In this document: positions 12,001-18,292 of the stretch, one piece after another
Position numbering within the stretch: the stretch's first letter is position 1
Layout: every line of letters begins with the position of its first letter
Assembly: GCA_963204915.1 (NCBI GenBank)
Contig: CAUJHS010000022.1
Span: 186,001-250,000, forward strand
Reading direction: 5' to 3'
DNA: 64,000 nt
From: Planctomycetota bacterium
Lineage (GTDB): Bacteria; Planctomycetota; Planctomycetia; Pirellulales; Pirellulaceae
The notes under the pieces: model-generated
Told to the model about the DNA's origin: nothing
The model's input: only the letters and a program-made list of their open reading frames with translations
The model's database searches: none
Program-made: the position numbers and the translations under genes

Positions 12001-12420
12001 ACCGGCGATGAGATTGTGTCCGTCGCCGACTTGCTCCCGATCGTCACGTTCCTGCGAAACCAAATCCAGAACGGCGGCGGCGAGGCCAATGGCGAAGGCG
12101 AAGCGATTGACGGCGCGGCGATTGTCGCGGCCGGCGTGAGCGTCATCGACGCAGGCGCCGACGCCGCGTTCCCCGGCTATCACGTGTTGACGAACATCAC
12201 GTCGGAAAGCTACTTCCGCCGCCTGCAAGAGCAGGAGTATGATTCGGCTGTCTCGGCCTTTGCCGAAGACGAGTTGCTGACGGAAGACGAAGAGAACGCC
12301 GTGCTTGTTTACGCCGATACCAATGACAACGATAACACGGTCGATCTTCTCGACGGTGAGGACGACACAACCAACCTAGCCGCTCTGGACGCCTTGTTCA
12401 GCGAAGGCTTTGACGTGTAG
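1..12420 (+). CDS. Giant secreted multi-repeat protein with C-terminal dockerin (5' partial)
   Basis: The frame is open to the first base (codons for LNGAD precede the first GTG at 16), so the true start lies upstream; about 4139 codons are visible. Domains in order: pre-peptidase C-terminal-like (PPC) tail at the left edge; a propeller-like region of short repeats (about 120-560); a second PPC-like domain (about 1020-1150); a right-handed parallel beta-helix region with many N-N-x-V/I rungs (about 1580-1960); about ten 'DG-x-FT ... FEFD' modules; a GEVED domain with WVDFNRDGDW and GEVEDYRVD (about 3170-3250); six tandem-95/VCBS-like repeats; and a dockerin-like pair of Ca-binding loops (DVNDDGLVTLLDALLVVNTL and DPTGDEIVSVADLL, about 3950-4020). 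The tail is acidic. Proteins of this build are exported cell-surface or adhesive proteins in planctomycetes. Its ligand cannot be read from the sequence. The composition matches the neighbouring genes and no frameshift was seen. Confidence 0.93.
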   Translation, partial: LNGADVDNLDRGSVGSLDPYIGPVELPEGTYYLAVSTSIELPTVLDQLQRRTATDVLTRIEPISSTKRIIEDRLDDTFNGVLNVDPINSTVRDNNDVNTQRYPNHPAEHTAILNDGNLGFTRFDAQGRPITFDSRVGFNLGDVSLFVSQDVGTDTSRMWMVDPFTGTTETRVGNTYPLDVGDIVVHPHDSKIYAFFTDLEAGDPTDADAGRYFRIDPGTAATQLIGDDGIETFQDTGAGGTERSRPGDPDGDGYHFEAMTYSAEGNALRLFAVGSRNFFPGDDISPFNTRVRHDKNILYMFNPDNGAAISAGGTRPASPDLRALGAGTQIVERGRLRTATTIRIGNGANTPAVPGLYSINILTQDTPPVVLDTVSYTATALDTTATVAQGLRNAWIARQAATMGAGADSFDPPVLVQEIDTFFAGGVGPVDALEVRFRDRGQLQLTVSGPGAGAIVNDGGFGPGGEVTGMAFIQGTRQHYAVSDEGGLYRVNNVFSSAGVQGTSPGQASLTFIANLFDHNDTATPIDDTPLPFEGLTAGPVNAEGGRYANLVFAMDINGNMIAIDPENPVPGTLEKVFNDNQTILRTGLSNVQGLDFSNLDFNLWHQTVFATDDPFRYFDEGHGVPITFDMATGSYDDNNPDADNNRTAPVNDEREGETSFYFGYAGETRAAFVYGLNNIDPFRPRWGTNSNGGLNVGQTYDFAGGAYGSLESATFSLEGYTAADKPALYFNYLMNAENVTSPSEPMRDSFRVFATDDSGDWILLTTSNSITYPGLPRFDELPEENQDFVPIGPVRVQEIFEDPTPPTDPNYAPDWRQARVDVSPLAGKSNVRLRFDFSTAGSMDVGNPLTQGDEIRAIDGAKLRDQMYMVIEDYNFETGFPGARTAFEVDTGYTLVAPSGAKILDGDFFTIDGVRYEFDNETSGAGNGVTGGSIEIPYSIFDTPEQVAYNIQVAVEVNYVPGMYTADPTTESVPGAPTNDTRDTAIRTGLIMGGDTFTATGAIGDNEELILDPVTEQPLFPNVTASQDVDVYRIRIPEGASITITTDTDAYGNALDTFIELYEATSKTRVASNNNAFGLGTDSRIVYQPGTALADPNVPPEQLPNEPGFITEPGYYYIVVHGNGNQFGFDPDFQGSGNGSFTTGQYDLTIDVRNPDEPVLPGGALDFYESFRNDIEVPYTFVNTHLVDNRVNIPGARIIPGPGSGMISTNLVPDPRGYPFNRFIEGSAGVTNPANVRIPLYAGMTDVQVADSLAQVFADVYQGGDRRLVKQFEEIVRLIEHRVVDRLGAPPGVTIIQPQAQFGLAGGQDLFFDQNFDPQFVLPGDEFGEFTHPLRSWRGQNNHFEGLYIDDIILGFTERGEMVFDSTNTAATFSNDRDRRFEQVAEGAYQVEIRRATDYATSLSHPLIREPLVEGLLDIERQFDTNDRLEHSVSLTVPAGWKIKEGRTFTLSDGVKTLTFEFDDTELTNQVPVPNANFVVGPGVKAGNVRIAYRNFEPADVIAERVRDAINSPQVQDAFDITATLSDGTVTGLSSTSATVNLHGNVIGNIPDNRNAVGYDPFNFGDIHATFFGVNQTPQTVRTSEGLVVTNNVIEHDYSSDNNRFRDQGQIIIHSNQISFSEEFGINFDAGNRGSEAGENNPHPGPVRNLRELNDERLVPSAVIENNIVFRNNGGGIRFAGDATQGSQEASVPFGRIVNNTVFGGSISTGPQGLVRIGPNSFTPAATTVVFSEAGHPIGETNPVYNFTNVPTFGTMDVSFGGHFVGQSATNGNPNTLLDNTPTGPLQLDPAAPNVSIVTDASNATSPVLSGTPTFNGPISVLFSTPVAAVALDGGFFNAVGGVSIEAYAADGTVLGRVTNTATGIETFGLADASGANVIAGISFFVTGNEPFGFGIDNLRFGSSNEVLLPGGGAGILVENFASPTVLNNIVAGLDTGIIVRNGSNTTVVGGTLYQDNVVNATGIPTPGNPLGDSPIVLQSGDPLFVDAQNDNYYLALGSQAIDSGINSLGDRDEMLRVRTPLGIDPSPIISPEFDAFGQLRVDDPVVNPPAGGTGETPFIDRGALDRADLLGVNAFLLNPRDNDAEGRDRDPTVSVVQRQDGVFTEFLVQLNDGPSAVDPQDGVGVDDNSVTPEAVTITENGRRMVQGVDYTFAYDRTNNVIRLTPVAGIFLPGGVYVITLNNTDKFFIDAPNGAEVLDGEDFYMTDAAGNRVEFEYESGYSLFVQQSLEIQVPVQGGGTGGILDRDRFTVSVGAQTVTFEFDLNSGGLSNPNNRAIPFTPNDSAAIIAQKIVDALNAANLGLAPKVLPGGKVHVGATSTTTLNTSQSRLTQRGVARPVMDGDNFTIDYALPNQPAQVITFEFDADGSLNNMANIAIPFTIADATDDLALRIIEYIENNGPVSFGNYDLDLSPVYLGDGHIHVGGTVNHLVDTAQADPGVTQFGAPGGRRAFGIQVPFGGAGVGGITDGQTFTISNGLNTVTFEFDNNGVITGLNNDVIPFQTGDSADVIADLLVTAISNANLNLQPTRVPRSAVNLGGANSAFSLNVQNTTLRQIGTPGVPAAVPVVFTPDDSFTDSDMAIAILNAVNSARAQGLLTNVTVVARGPEVTLEGVQAVNPGTSGTAAQFVNAIQDIAGNDLQPNQPAGETRFTILLGGANLDFGDAPDGSIDPMGQFRYPTRFVDAGARHVITGTNPLFLGSGVDADANGQPSASALGDDTDHRIDLGTSPLTLQTRVPFSLTVPPGSAFGDGETFTLTNGANTVTFEFDTSGAPDLNDPTNTRVAITGADTAADVANKVVAAIRSRFSLLNLSPIVFDGASINLGGTNQHTLTNNSAMSPALVAPASLTTPGAAAAAQLPQVLTLIVPVQGGKTGGIDDGERFVLTDSVGSVVFEFESNGSVGAGVRAVEFTAASTPEQIAEAIVQAIEDFQADPAGRDLGLTPVHLGAGQVHLGGPAGLTVNTTSTKVTQIGSASPINNGETFTLSDGVQNFTFEFTNDGMFAANFGIDFDESTTLDQYANAIVAAVQLSGLNLAARNLGNGVVEFDIADPTGDVNLAGATSLSRTGVVGGVADGDTFTINNGISVFTFEFDRNGATTSGNLAVPFTANSTPDSIASALATAIGGAISGLAPTVSGATVNLGGDDEDGVVFRGAINPFIDTPITVTASRAGVLDAWVDFNRDGDWSDPGEKIFDRVPLLLGQNDLAFRATSAAIVTTASPTYARFRVSSLGGLEPFGLASDGEVEDYRVDIIPGAPAMAVNDPDANAQVHDPAQFRTSEDAILNSTESVLENDFDTDNDPISIVLTPGQMVYQTTSANGAQVTVNADGTFTYNPLGAAAVQALDVNETLVDTFTYTITDGTNLAGSPLSVGTVSITVTGANDAPTPGNDPDPVLHTASNFATTEDAAIATNNQVRLFINDRDPENHPLTFVSFTPTSAMGAVVVVNADGTFSYNPTQATAIQALEAGEIVVDTFTYTVTDGSLQGTATVSITLTGVNDAPIGVNDPTTPGDPNYTVSEDGILGPDPALRNLLANDRDAEGNLALIANTINSNRGARVMLNADGTFTYDPSTSTALQAMRSGQTLTDTFVYTATDGVATYNGTVTITVTGANDGPRAVNDPSTPNNPAYTTTEDTVISPNMSVRLTANDSDPEGDTFTLSTFQAVSNKGAIVQVFANGTFSYDPRQAPALQALGPGQSTTDTFTYTLIDSNNATGTGTVTITVTGTDDDPQANPDPGVDPPPAAFRTTEDNVLTLNGGLLLANDGDPEGGGGTLTIVAAGFPQTSANGATVTYDPQTGVFTYDPRTAAMLQALGAGDELDDTFTYRVTDGARTSAPGTVTIRVSGVNDAPIAQNDVRTTETAISTRIPVLTNDTDADSPLNLTSVQVVDAPNDGFVTINGDGTISYQSDTTFTGVDTFTYRVADDTGAFSNVATVTITVNARLHPWQNPSNNLDVNDDGLVTLLDALLVVNTLRDFGNPTDLENTPNGPAPNRTPFVDPTGDEIVSVADLLPIVTFLRNQIQNGGGEANGEGEAIDGAAIVAAGVSVIDAGADAAFPGYHVLTNITSESYFRRLQEQEYDSAVSAFAEDELLTEDEENAVLVYADTNDNDNTVDLLDGEDDTTNLAALDALFSEGFDV
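6590..9480 (+). repeat. Tandem 'FEFD' protein repeat block
   Basis: Eight divergent copies of a 90-130-residue module run through this part of the giant protein. Each begins DG-(D/E/Q)-x-F-T-(I/L)-x-x-G, then x-V-T-F-E-F-D-x-x-G, then a stretch like 'IPFT...DTADxIAxxIVxAI', and ends with LGGxxVHLGG-like residues. Cores lie near 6597, 6736, 7021, 7405, 8254, 8635, 8941 and 9226; two outlying copies are near 2716 and 4336. The copies have diverged at nucleotide level, so this is old protein-domain duplication and not a recent DNA repeat. I do not recognise the family by name. Confidence 0.8.
9780..11825 (+). repeat. Six tandem-95 / VCBS-like cadherin-type repeats
   Basis: Six consecutive modules of about 85-125 residues. 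The first five each carry a TxED motif near the start, a DxDxE/DNDP-type calcium-loop motif, NADGTFxYxP in the middle, DTFTYxxTDG near the end and a closing VTGxND. Boundaries are near 9780, 10160, 10510, 10855, 11205 and 11565; the sixth copy is shorter and closes with VTITVN. These calcium-dependent beta-sandwich repeats build stalks in large secreted proteins. Confidence 0.88.
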
Positions 12421-12491
12421 TTAAGCGCGGGCGTGGCGTCGCCAAGCCTGGGCGGAATCCCTTGGGGAGAACCTCGAGGGCCAACGAAGAA

Positions 12492-12622
12492 GGCGGAACA
12501 TCGTTCCGCCCTTTGCGAACGAGCGCGAGGCGTCATGCCTCGCGTTTCCGTTTCTTGCGGCTAGAGCGAAATTCATTGAGGTGTGCTGACCTCTTCAGTG
12601 TGGTCCACTCGCGGAGCGAGTG
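12492..12622. other. Cluster of three perfect hairpins in intergenic DNA
   Basis: Within 131 bases lie GGCGGAAC-ATC-GTTCCGCC (12492-12510), CGCGAGGC-GTCAT-GCCTCGCG (12524-12544, listed separately as a terminator) and CACTCGC-GGA-GCGAGTG (12606-12622). All three have perfect stems of 7-8 bp and loops of 3-5 bases. The surrounding 240-base gap holds no convincing gene. They may act as a tandem terminator or mRNA 3'-end protection between genes converging from both sides. Confidence 0.6.
12524..12555 (+). terminator. Rho-independent terminator of the giant gene
   Basis: Perfect 8-bp stem CGCGAGGC / GCCTCGCG around the loop GTCAT (12524-12544), followed by TTTCCGTTTCTT. It lies about 100 bases after the stop codon of the giant gene and in the right orientation for it. 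The T-tract is interrupted, so strength is uncertain. Confidence 0.6.
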
Positions 12623-12660
12623 CACCAAATTGGGGCCTTCACACCTGCGTGAAACGCGCT

Positions 12661-13494
12661 CTAATGATAAACGAACAAGGGAACCGATTGCTCTTTCAGC
12701 AGTGTTTTGGTCACAGAGCCAAAAAAGAATTCGTGGAGCGCCGGCTTGCCGTAGGCGCCCATCACCAGTAATCCGGCGCCAAGCCGTTGAACATGTTCCA
12801 AAATATGCGATGCGGGCGACGCCGCTGCGGCAATTGCATGGGGGTGAGCTTGAATGCCGTGAAGCCCGAGAAAATTGACTGCACGGTCGGCTTGCCGGGC
12901 CGCTTCGATCGGGTCGGCGTCGACCGAAACAACGTGCACCTCGTCGTCCGCCGAGGGTAACAACCATTGAAACGCTTGCAACGTTCGAGCGGCTTGCAGG
13001 CTGCCGTCATACGCGATGAGCACCGGTCCAGTAATCTGGGCGCGTTCGGGCGAAATCACGACAGGGCGAGGACTATTCTTCAGTATTTTTGTGAGCGCCT
13101 GATCCGGCTGATGGGACACTTCAAAGTTGAAGTAGGTTTTTTTCCCCAACAGGATCAAATCATAGCGTTGCGCTTCCTGGAGAATTCGCTCCCAGGGATG
13201 CCCCACGTCTTCCTGGAGTTTATAAGCCACCCCTGCTTCGGTGCAGCGTCCGGCGAACCGGTCAAGGAACAGTTCAACCTGGCGCCGGGCGTCGGCCAAC
13301 CGCGCGTCGTCCATTTTGCTTTTGAAACCGCTGGCGCCCAAAGGGATCGATTCGGGACGCGTGATTTCCGGCTCGTCGATGACGCCGATGCCGACCAACA
13401 TGGCGTCGCACTTCTTGGCCCAGTACAGTCCAAGTTCTACCGCCGCATCGCTGTAGGAAGATCCGTCCAGACCGATCAAAATGCTCCGGAGCAT
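12661..13494 (-). CDS. Universal stress protein, two UspA domains
   Basis: Protein of 277 residues with two tandem Usp domains of about 140 residues. Domain 1 opens with ILIGLDGSSYSDAAVELG; domain 2 opens near VLIAYDGSLQAARTL. The second domain holds the ATP-binding signature G-x2-G-x9-G-S (GAYGKPALHEFFFGS); the first lacks it. ATP-binding Usp proteins act in the cytoplasm in stress and energy-state responses. The start at 13494 was chosen over an in-frame ATG at 13506 because GAGG sits six bases before it, while the upstream ATG has an AGGA almost touching it. It is divergent from another two-domain Usp gene at 13789, and the 294-base gap between them probably holds both promoters, though no strong -35/-10 pair was found there. 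Confidence 0.9.
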   Translation of the reverse strand: MLRSILIGLDGSSYSDAAVELGLYWAKKCDAMLVGIGVIDEPEITRPESIPLGASGFKSKMDDARLADARRQVELFLDRFAGRCTEAGVAYKLQEDVGHPWERILQEAQRYDLILLGKKTYFNFEVSHQPDQALTKILKNSPRPVVISPERAQITGPVLIAYDGSLQAARTLQAFQWLLPSADDEVHVVSVDADPIEAARQADRAVNFLGLHGIQAHPHAIAAAASPASHILEHVQRLGAGLLVMGAYGKPALHEFFFGSVTKTLLKEQSVPLFVYH

Positions 13495-13788
13495 AGCCCA
13501 CCTCATTTCCTGGCAAACGCCCTAACGGCGCCGTCGTGTCTTCTGTAGGAAATTCTACGTCATTCCGCCTCTTCTCGCGACACGCGATCGAGGTTCGCAC
13601 TTGTCCCGGCCCCCCGGAAACTCAATACGCGTGCGGATCGAAGAACAACCGGGTAGGACTGCGTCATAGCAAGGTTGTTGGCCCGCCTAGATTGTGCAAC
13701 GATAGCCTCCAGAACGGCACGACGCAGACGCCACATCGCCTGCATCCTGCGTTTCGGCATCCGCATTGCTTTTTGAGAGAACCGCCTG

Positions 13789-14727
13789 ATGAAACGTTTT
13801 CAGAATCTCTTGGTTTCGGTAGATACGCGTCACAATGCGCATCCCGCGTTGGAGGCCGCGGCTTTTCTGGCAAAAACGACGGGAGCCCGGCTGACCATCT
13901 TCGACGCGCTTCCCGAATTTTCCTGGCCTGTGCGGCTGGCGCTGGCGGACCACATCCACGTGCGCGAGGCGCTCCTTCAGGAAAAACAGGCGCAACTCGA
14001 AGCGTTGGCCGAACCGTTGCGCGCCCAAGGTCTGATCGTCGCCACGCAGGCCGCATCCGGCAAGACATCGGTGGAGATCATTCGTGAAGTCCTGCGGAAC
14101 AAACATGACCTTGTCATACGCGTCGTGAAAGGCCCGCAAAGCCGTCAAACGCGGTTCTTCGGGAATACCACCTGGCGGCTGTTTCGCCAGTGCCCCTGCC
14201 CGGTGTGGGCCGTTCAGGCCGATTCGCCGACACGGCTGCGGCGCGTGCTTGCTGCGGTCGATCCGGCGCCGCAGGACGTGGTTCACGATCAACTCGACCG
14301 TATGGCGGTGGAAATGGCGCGAGCGTTGGCTCAGCATTTGAACGCCCGATTCGATGTCATTCACGTATGGTCGCTGTTTGGCGAAAGCGTCTTGCAAGGC
14401 CGCATGCGGGAAGACGAGTTTCAGCAAGTCGAGGCAAGAGCTCGATCCGAGGTGGATCAGGCCATGGCGAAGTTTCTTGCTGAATACCAAATGCTTCCCG
14501 GCGACCACAACGTGCATGTCGTCAAAGGGGAGCCGTCCCGCGCCATAGCGGAATTCGTCAACAACCAGGGAGTCGATCTCTTGGTGCTTGGAACGGTTGG
14601 CCGATCCGGCGCCGCGGGTCTGGTCATGGGGAATACGGCCGAAATGATCCTAAGCCACGTTCAATGCGACGTGCTCGCGTTAAAACCGCCGGGGTTTGTT
14701 TCTCCCGTGACTTTGCCCAAGGAATGA
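13789..14727 (+). CDS. Universal stress protein, two Usp domains (UspE-like)
   Basis: Protein of 312 residues. Domain 1 starts NLLVSVDTRHNAHPALEAA; domain 2 starts near RRVLAAVDPAPQDVVHDQL. The C-terminal domain carries a G-x2-G-x9-G-N signature (GTVGRSGAAGLVMGN), so ATP binding is expected there. Length and two-domain build resemble E. coli UspE. A GAGAG stretch lies about ten bases before the ATG. It is transcribed away from the other Usp gene at 12661-13494 and converges on the LptD-like gene, with only 53 bases between the stop codons. No terminator hairpin was seen in that gap. Confidence 0.9.
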   Translation: MKRFQNLLVSVDTRHNAHPALEAAAFLAKTTGARLTIFDALPEFSWPVRLALADHIHVREALLQEKQAQLEALAEPLRAQGLIVATQAASGKTSVEIIREVLRNKHDLVIRVVKGPQSRQTRFFGNTTWRLFRQCPCPVWAVQADSPTRLRRVLAAVDPAPQDVVHDQLDRMAVEMARALAQHLNARFDVIHVWSLFGESVLQGRMREDEFQQVEARARSEVDQAMAKFLAEYQMLPGDHNVHVVKGEPSRAIAEFVNNQGVDLLVLGTVGRSGAAGLVMGNTAEMILSHVQCDVLALKPPGFVSPVTLPKE

Positions 14728-14780
14728 CATGGAGCAGCGCCCATGGCCGCGTGGTGAAACAGCGGCATGGTCTTACGAGC

Positions 14781-17700
14781 CTACTCCAAGCCCATCACAC
14801 CGGGCGGCGCTAAGGGAACGCCGGCAATCGTACCGCGGCGCGAGGGAAGGAACCGCGGCTCCAACGAAACCATGACGCCCACATTATCGCGGCTTTCATC
14901 GACGTTGAACCCAACGTGGAACAAGGCCGACTCGCCGATGCGCGTGATTCCCACGCTTTGGCCGATGTTGCCCGTCGGCCCAAAGTCGTACGAGGTGGTC
15001 GCATCGGCGATCCACTTCTCCGACATGCGATACTTGGCAGAGGCGGTGATGACGTTCGCTTCGATCGGCCCATCGATCGTGCGGAAACCCAAATAAAATT
15101 CCGTCCTTCCGGGCCGGCTTAACATTGTCCCGATCGAGACGGTTTTCAGTCCGTCATTGAAGAAGTCGACGAACCCGTCCGACAGCACCGTTACACGATC
15201 GCCCACGTGCCACCGGAAGTTATAGTCGACGAGGCCCAGTTCTTCGCCGAAATTGTCGCGGTCGGCATTGGGAAACAACACGCCCTCCACGTCCAGGGCG
15301 ATCCAGTCCACAATCCGCTGCTGGCCAGGCAACCCGCGCTTGGTTTGCCAACGCTGGCTCACGCCAAGTCGGGCGGCGGTCAGATCCTCGGCGATCTCGG
15401 TGCTTGTGGCGGCGACCCAACCTTGCATGCCCGAGCGCAACGCGTAATACCGCTCGTCAAACTGCGGAGGCAAGGCTCCCCCGAACGTGCGGTCAATGAA
15501 CCGTCGTCGAAAATGTTCCTGTGAATCGTCATCCAGCGGGTCATAGAGGGGGAAACGATCCAAGTCCTCATCGGCCTGGGCGACGAAAACATCGCCTTCG
15601 AAAGTAATCTTGTGCGCCAGCCCGCTTAAATTGAACAATCGGCTTTCTACGAGCGGGTCGGTACGCCAGAACGACAAGCTCGATCGCACACCGGTTTGCC
15701 CGTACAAGCGAGTGACGTCGTCCTGGGTGATGTCTTCCTCCCAGTGGCCGACTTCGCCCAAAGCGTAAGGAACGACTTTGACCGGACCAAGCAACAGGGG
15801 AATGTCAATCTCTTGTCGCGTCGCAGCGCGCAGGCCTTCGGCGTCCGTCTCCCACGCCAGAGGTTGAACAGGCAATTCCATCGGGTCTTGCGGCGCCGTA
15901 GCGGTCTCGAGCCGCCCGTAGCCAACGTTCGAATGGGCATGCCAAGTCGCGATTCCGAAAATATCCTGTCCTGTAAGATAGTGATCGAACCGCGGCAGCC
16001 AACTGGTTTGCGTGAAGAAATCGTTCACGCGAGCTTGCCCGAACAGGCTCCACGAGGTGTTATCCACCGTGCGCTTCAGTTCGAGCGCCGTGACCTGGTC
16101 TTTACCGGTGTCCCATTCTTCCTCGTAATACTGTTCCAGGAAGTTGCGGTCGCTGATCCAACCGGCCTCGGCCGTCAGTTGATAGCCATTGGGCAACAAG
16201 TGGCGATGGTTGAACAGCGCTCGGCCGCGGAATTCCTCCTCGGGAGCAAGCGCGCGGCGGTCCATGCCGAGGTTATCCAAGCCTTGATCGTTGATAAACC
16301 ATGCATCGAGGAACCCGCGATACGGCCCCGGCACAACCACGCCTTGTCGATCGTATTGCAGGTTCGTGCCGAAGCCAATGCCGCGCTCGCTGAGATAGTC
16401 AGCCCCGATGGTCCATTCGGTATTGTCTGGCGGATTGGCCACGCCGAGCAGTTGGTACACGTCAAAATCGGCTCCCAGTTGAAAGCCGAACACACGATCA
16501 TTGCCGATTCGCACTTCATCGACATAGAACGTCGATTTTTCCAAGTTCGTAGCGATGGTGGGCCAATAAAACACCGGCAAACCCGCCACATAGACCCAAT
16601 TGTTGCGGCTTTCGGCCCGCATCTCGTGATCGATCATGGGTTCGCCCGTTTGCGGATCGACCATAGGTTGCCCGGTTAACGGATCGACGACCGGGACGTG
16701 GTTGTCTTGGAAGGTGATGGTTTCCGATTGGAGCCAGTAGCGCGGCACGCCTAGGCGGCTGGACGTAATGGCGGCGCCCTGAGCGACAAAAGTCTGCCGG
16801 TTCAACTGCTGGAGCACATCGGCTTTGAGCCGCAACAAGCCTTCGTATTCCGGCACAGGCGTGAGAATTTCGGCCCCCAACACAACGCCATATTCCTGGG
16901 TAGCGTTGTAATACATGCGGTCGGCGTAAATCACTCGATCTCCCTGGCGGAATACAATATTCCCTTCCAGGTAAAACTCCCACATGGCGTTATCGACCGT
17001 AGCAGCTTCGCCCGTTAGATCGGCTGCAAGTGGGGCGTTGGTCCAAACCACGGCGCGGTCGGTCAGAATGGATACGGCGCCGACATCAAGCGTGCCTAAC
17101 CGCGGCAGATTTTCAATCACCACGCCTTCGACCACGATCTGTACGCCCGCACTGAGGACGCCGATTTGTTCCGCACCACTGGGGCTGGGAAACCACTGCA
17201 CGGGCACTCCGGCCGGCCCTCGCGGAAAGACCCGAATGCGCTTGGGTGGAATGACATTCGCTGGTCCTGCGACTGGCGGCGGAGCGGCAAGGGGCGCCGC
17301 GAACTGCGCGGGTCGGATCGTTCCCGAGCTGTTACGCTGGCGCGACACCGTCTCAACTCGTGACACGCTTTGCATCAACTCGACTTCTCGCGCTCGCAGG
17401 CCTCGGTAGAACACGGCCGGCTTTTCCGGTGGTTCGCCGGTAAGGGTAATCGCACTAACGTCAACCGCAGCGTTAGAGTGGAAGCGGCCAAGCCATACGT
17501 CGCCGCGAAAGGCTTGCGTGGCGTGCCCCGTGGCAAGATGCGGCGCGCCACCTTGGCTGTGCTCGACTCGCACGTCGCCTTCCAAATAGACAATTGCCTT
17601 ATGCAGTTCTTGCGGCCCCGCTTGCGGAATGGCGACCCAAACCACAGCGTCATGACTTTGCGCGGTGAGTTCTCCTTGCCGAATGCGGCAATCGCCCGAA

Positions 17701-17915
17701 AGATGCCAGACGTCGTATTCGCCCTGCCGCCAACGAGCGCTGCTTTTCGCGGAAATCAAAACCGGGGCGTTCGCATCAGCCGGCGGAAGTTCGACTTGCC
17801 CCTGCGCCGCCGACGAAACCACTACGAAACCAAGGCAAAACGCTATGATTCCGCGCAAAGCCATGAGCGCACCGCGAGCGACGACGCGCATTGACACTGC
17901 GCGAGCCCCAGCCAC
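14781..17915 (-). CDS. LptD-like outer-membrane LPS-assembly protein (OstA family)
   Basis: Protein of up to 1044 residues. A signal peptide (hydrophobic GIIAFCLGFVVVSSAA) is followed by an OstA/LptA-like N-terminal region ('WHLSGDCRIRQGEL', 'YLEGDVRVEH', 'YLEGNIVFRQGDRVIYADRM') and a long C-terminal beta-barrel region with many alternating aromatic strands. LptD inserts lipopolysaccharide into the outer leaflet of the outer membrane, so this supports a Gram-negative-type envelope with LPS-like lipid. The protein is longer than E. coli LptD (about 780 residues). The first start is GTG at 17915; ATG at 17891 gives a shorter leader and is equally possible. The gene has a strong promoter at 18028-18056. 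No LptE or other Lpt gene is adjacent. Confidence 0.78.
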   Translation of the reverse strand: MAGARAVSMRVVARGALMALRGIIAFCLGFVVVSSAAQGQVELPPADANAPVLISAKSSARWRQGEYDVWHLSGDCRIRQGELTAQSHDAVVWVAIPQAGPQELHKAIVYLEGDVRVEHSQGGAPHLATGHATQAFRGDVWLGRFHSNAAVDVSAITLTGEPPEKPAVFYRGLRAREVELMQSVSRVETVSRQRNSSGTIRPAQFAAPLAAPPPVAGPANVIPPKRIRVFPRGPAGVPVQWFPSPSGAEQIGVLSAGVQIVVEGVVIENLPRLGTLDVGAVSILTDRAVVWTNAPLAADLTGEAATVDNAMWEFYLEGNIVFRQGDRVIYADRMYYNATQEYGVVLGAEILTPVPEYEGLLRLKADVLQQLNRQTFVAQGAAITSSRLGVPRYWLQSETITFQDNHVPVVDPLTGQPMVDPQTGEPMIDHEMRAESRNNWVYVAGLPVFYWPTIATNLEKSTFYVDEVRIGNDRVFGFQLGADFDVYQLLGVANPPDNTEWTIGADYLSERGIGFGTNLQYDRQGVVVPGPYRGFLDAWFINDQGLDNLGMDRRALAPEEEFRGRALFNHRHLLPNGYQLTAEAGWISDRNFLEQYYEEEWDTGKDQVTALELKRTVDNTSWSLFGQARVNDFFTQTSWLPRFDHYLTGQDIFGIATWHAHSNVGYGRLETATAPQDPMELPVQPLAWETDAEGLRAATRQEIDIPLLLGPVKVVPYALGEVGHWEEDITQDDVTRLYGQTGVRSSLSFWRTDPLVESRLFNLSGLAHKITFEGDVFVAQADEDLDRFPLYDPLDDDSQEHFRRRFIDRTFGGALPPQFDERYYALRSGMQGWVAATSTEIAEDLTAARLGVSQRWQTKRGLPGQQRIVDWIALDVEGVLFPNADRDNFGEELGLVDYNFRWHVGDRVTVLSDGFVDFFNDGLKTVSIGTMLSRPGRTEFYLGFRTIDGPIEANVITASAKYRMSEKWIADATTSYDFGPTGNIGQSVGITRIGESALFHVGFNVDESRDNVGVMVSLEPRFLPSRRGTIAGVPLAPPGVMGLE

Positions 17916-18027
17916 GGCGAGATCATCCCTGATGCCGGTCAGTGGCGGCGTCCTTGCCCGAGGCGCTCAATCACGGCGGCGTCGAAAGAAGCCCCACCGC
18001 CGCATGGGCGCAAAAACAAGCGCGGGG

Positions 18028-18056
18028 ATTATAAAGAGGGCCTTCCCGCACGACAA
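18028..18056 (-). promoter_or_regulatory. Promoter of the LptD-like gene
   Basis: On the minus strand TTGTCG (18056-18051) and a perfect TATAAT (18033-18028) are separated by 17 bases. Transcription would start near 18021, leaving a leader of roughly 105 bases. The rest of the 377-base gap between the LptD-like and MMPL genes (17916-18292) shows no gene and no convincing plus-strand promoter. Confidence 0.72.
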
Positions 18057-18292
18057 GGCGGATTCCTCGACAATTGACGCACTGCAAACCGTTTCCCTTC
18101 AATTACTTGCGACGACATACCGCTGTTGACAAGGGCGTCACGCATCGCCTCGTGGTCGTCGGGGGAGTTATGCGTCAAGACCAGAGAGAGTACAAACGCA
18201 CTTAGTACGGTCGGCGCCAACTCGGGCGACGAACGTCGAGCGTCATGCCAGAACGCGCTTGCCGCGACGTAGCAGGTCCATAGAGAGATCGC

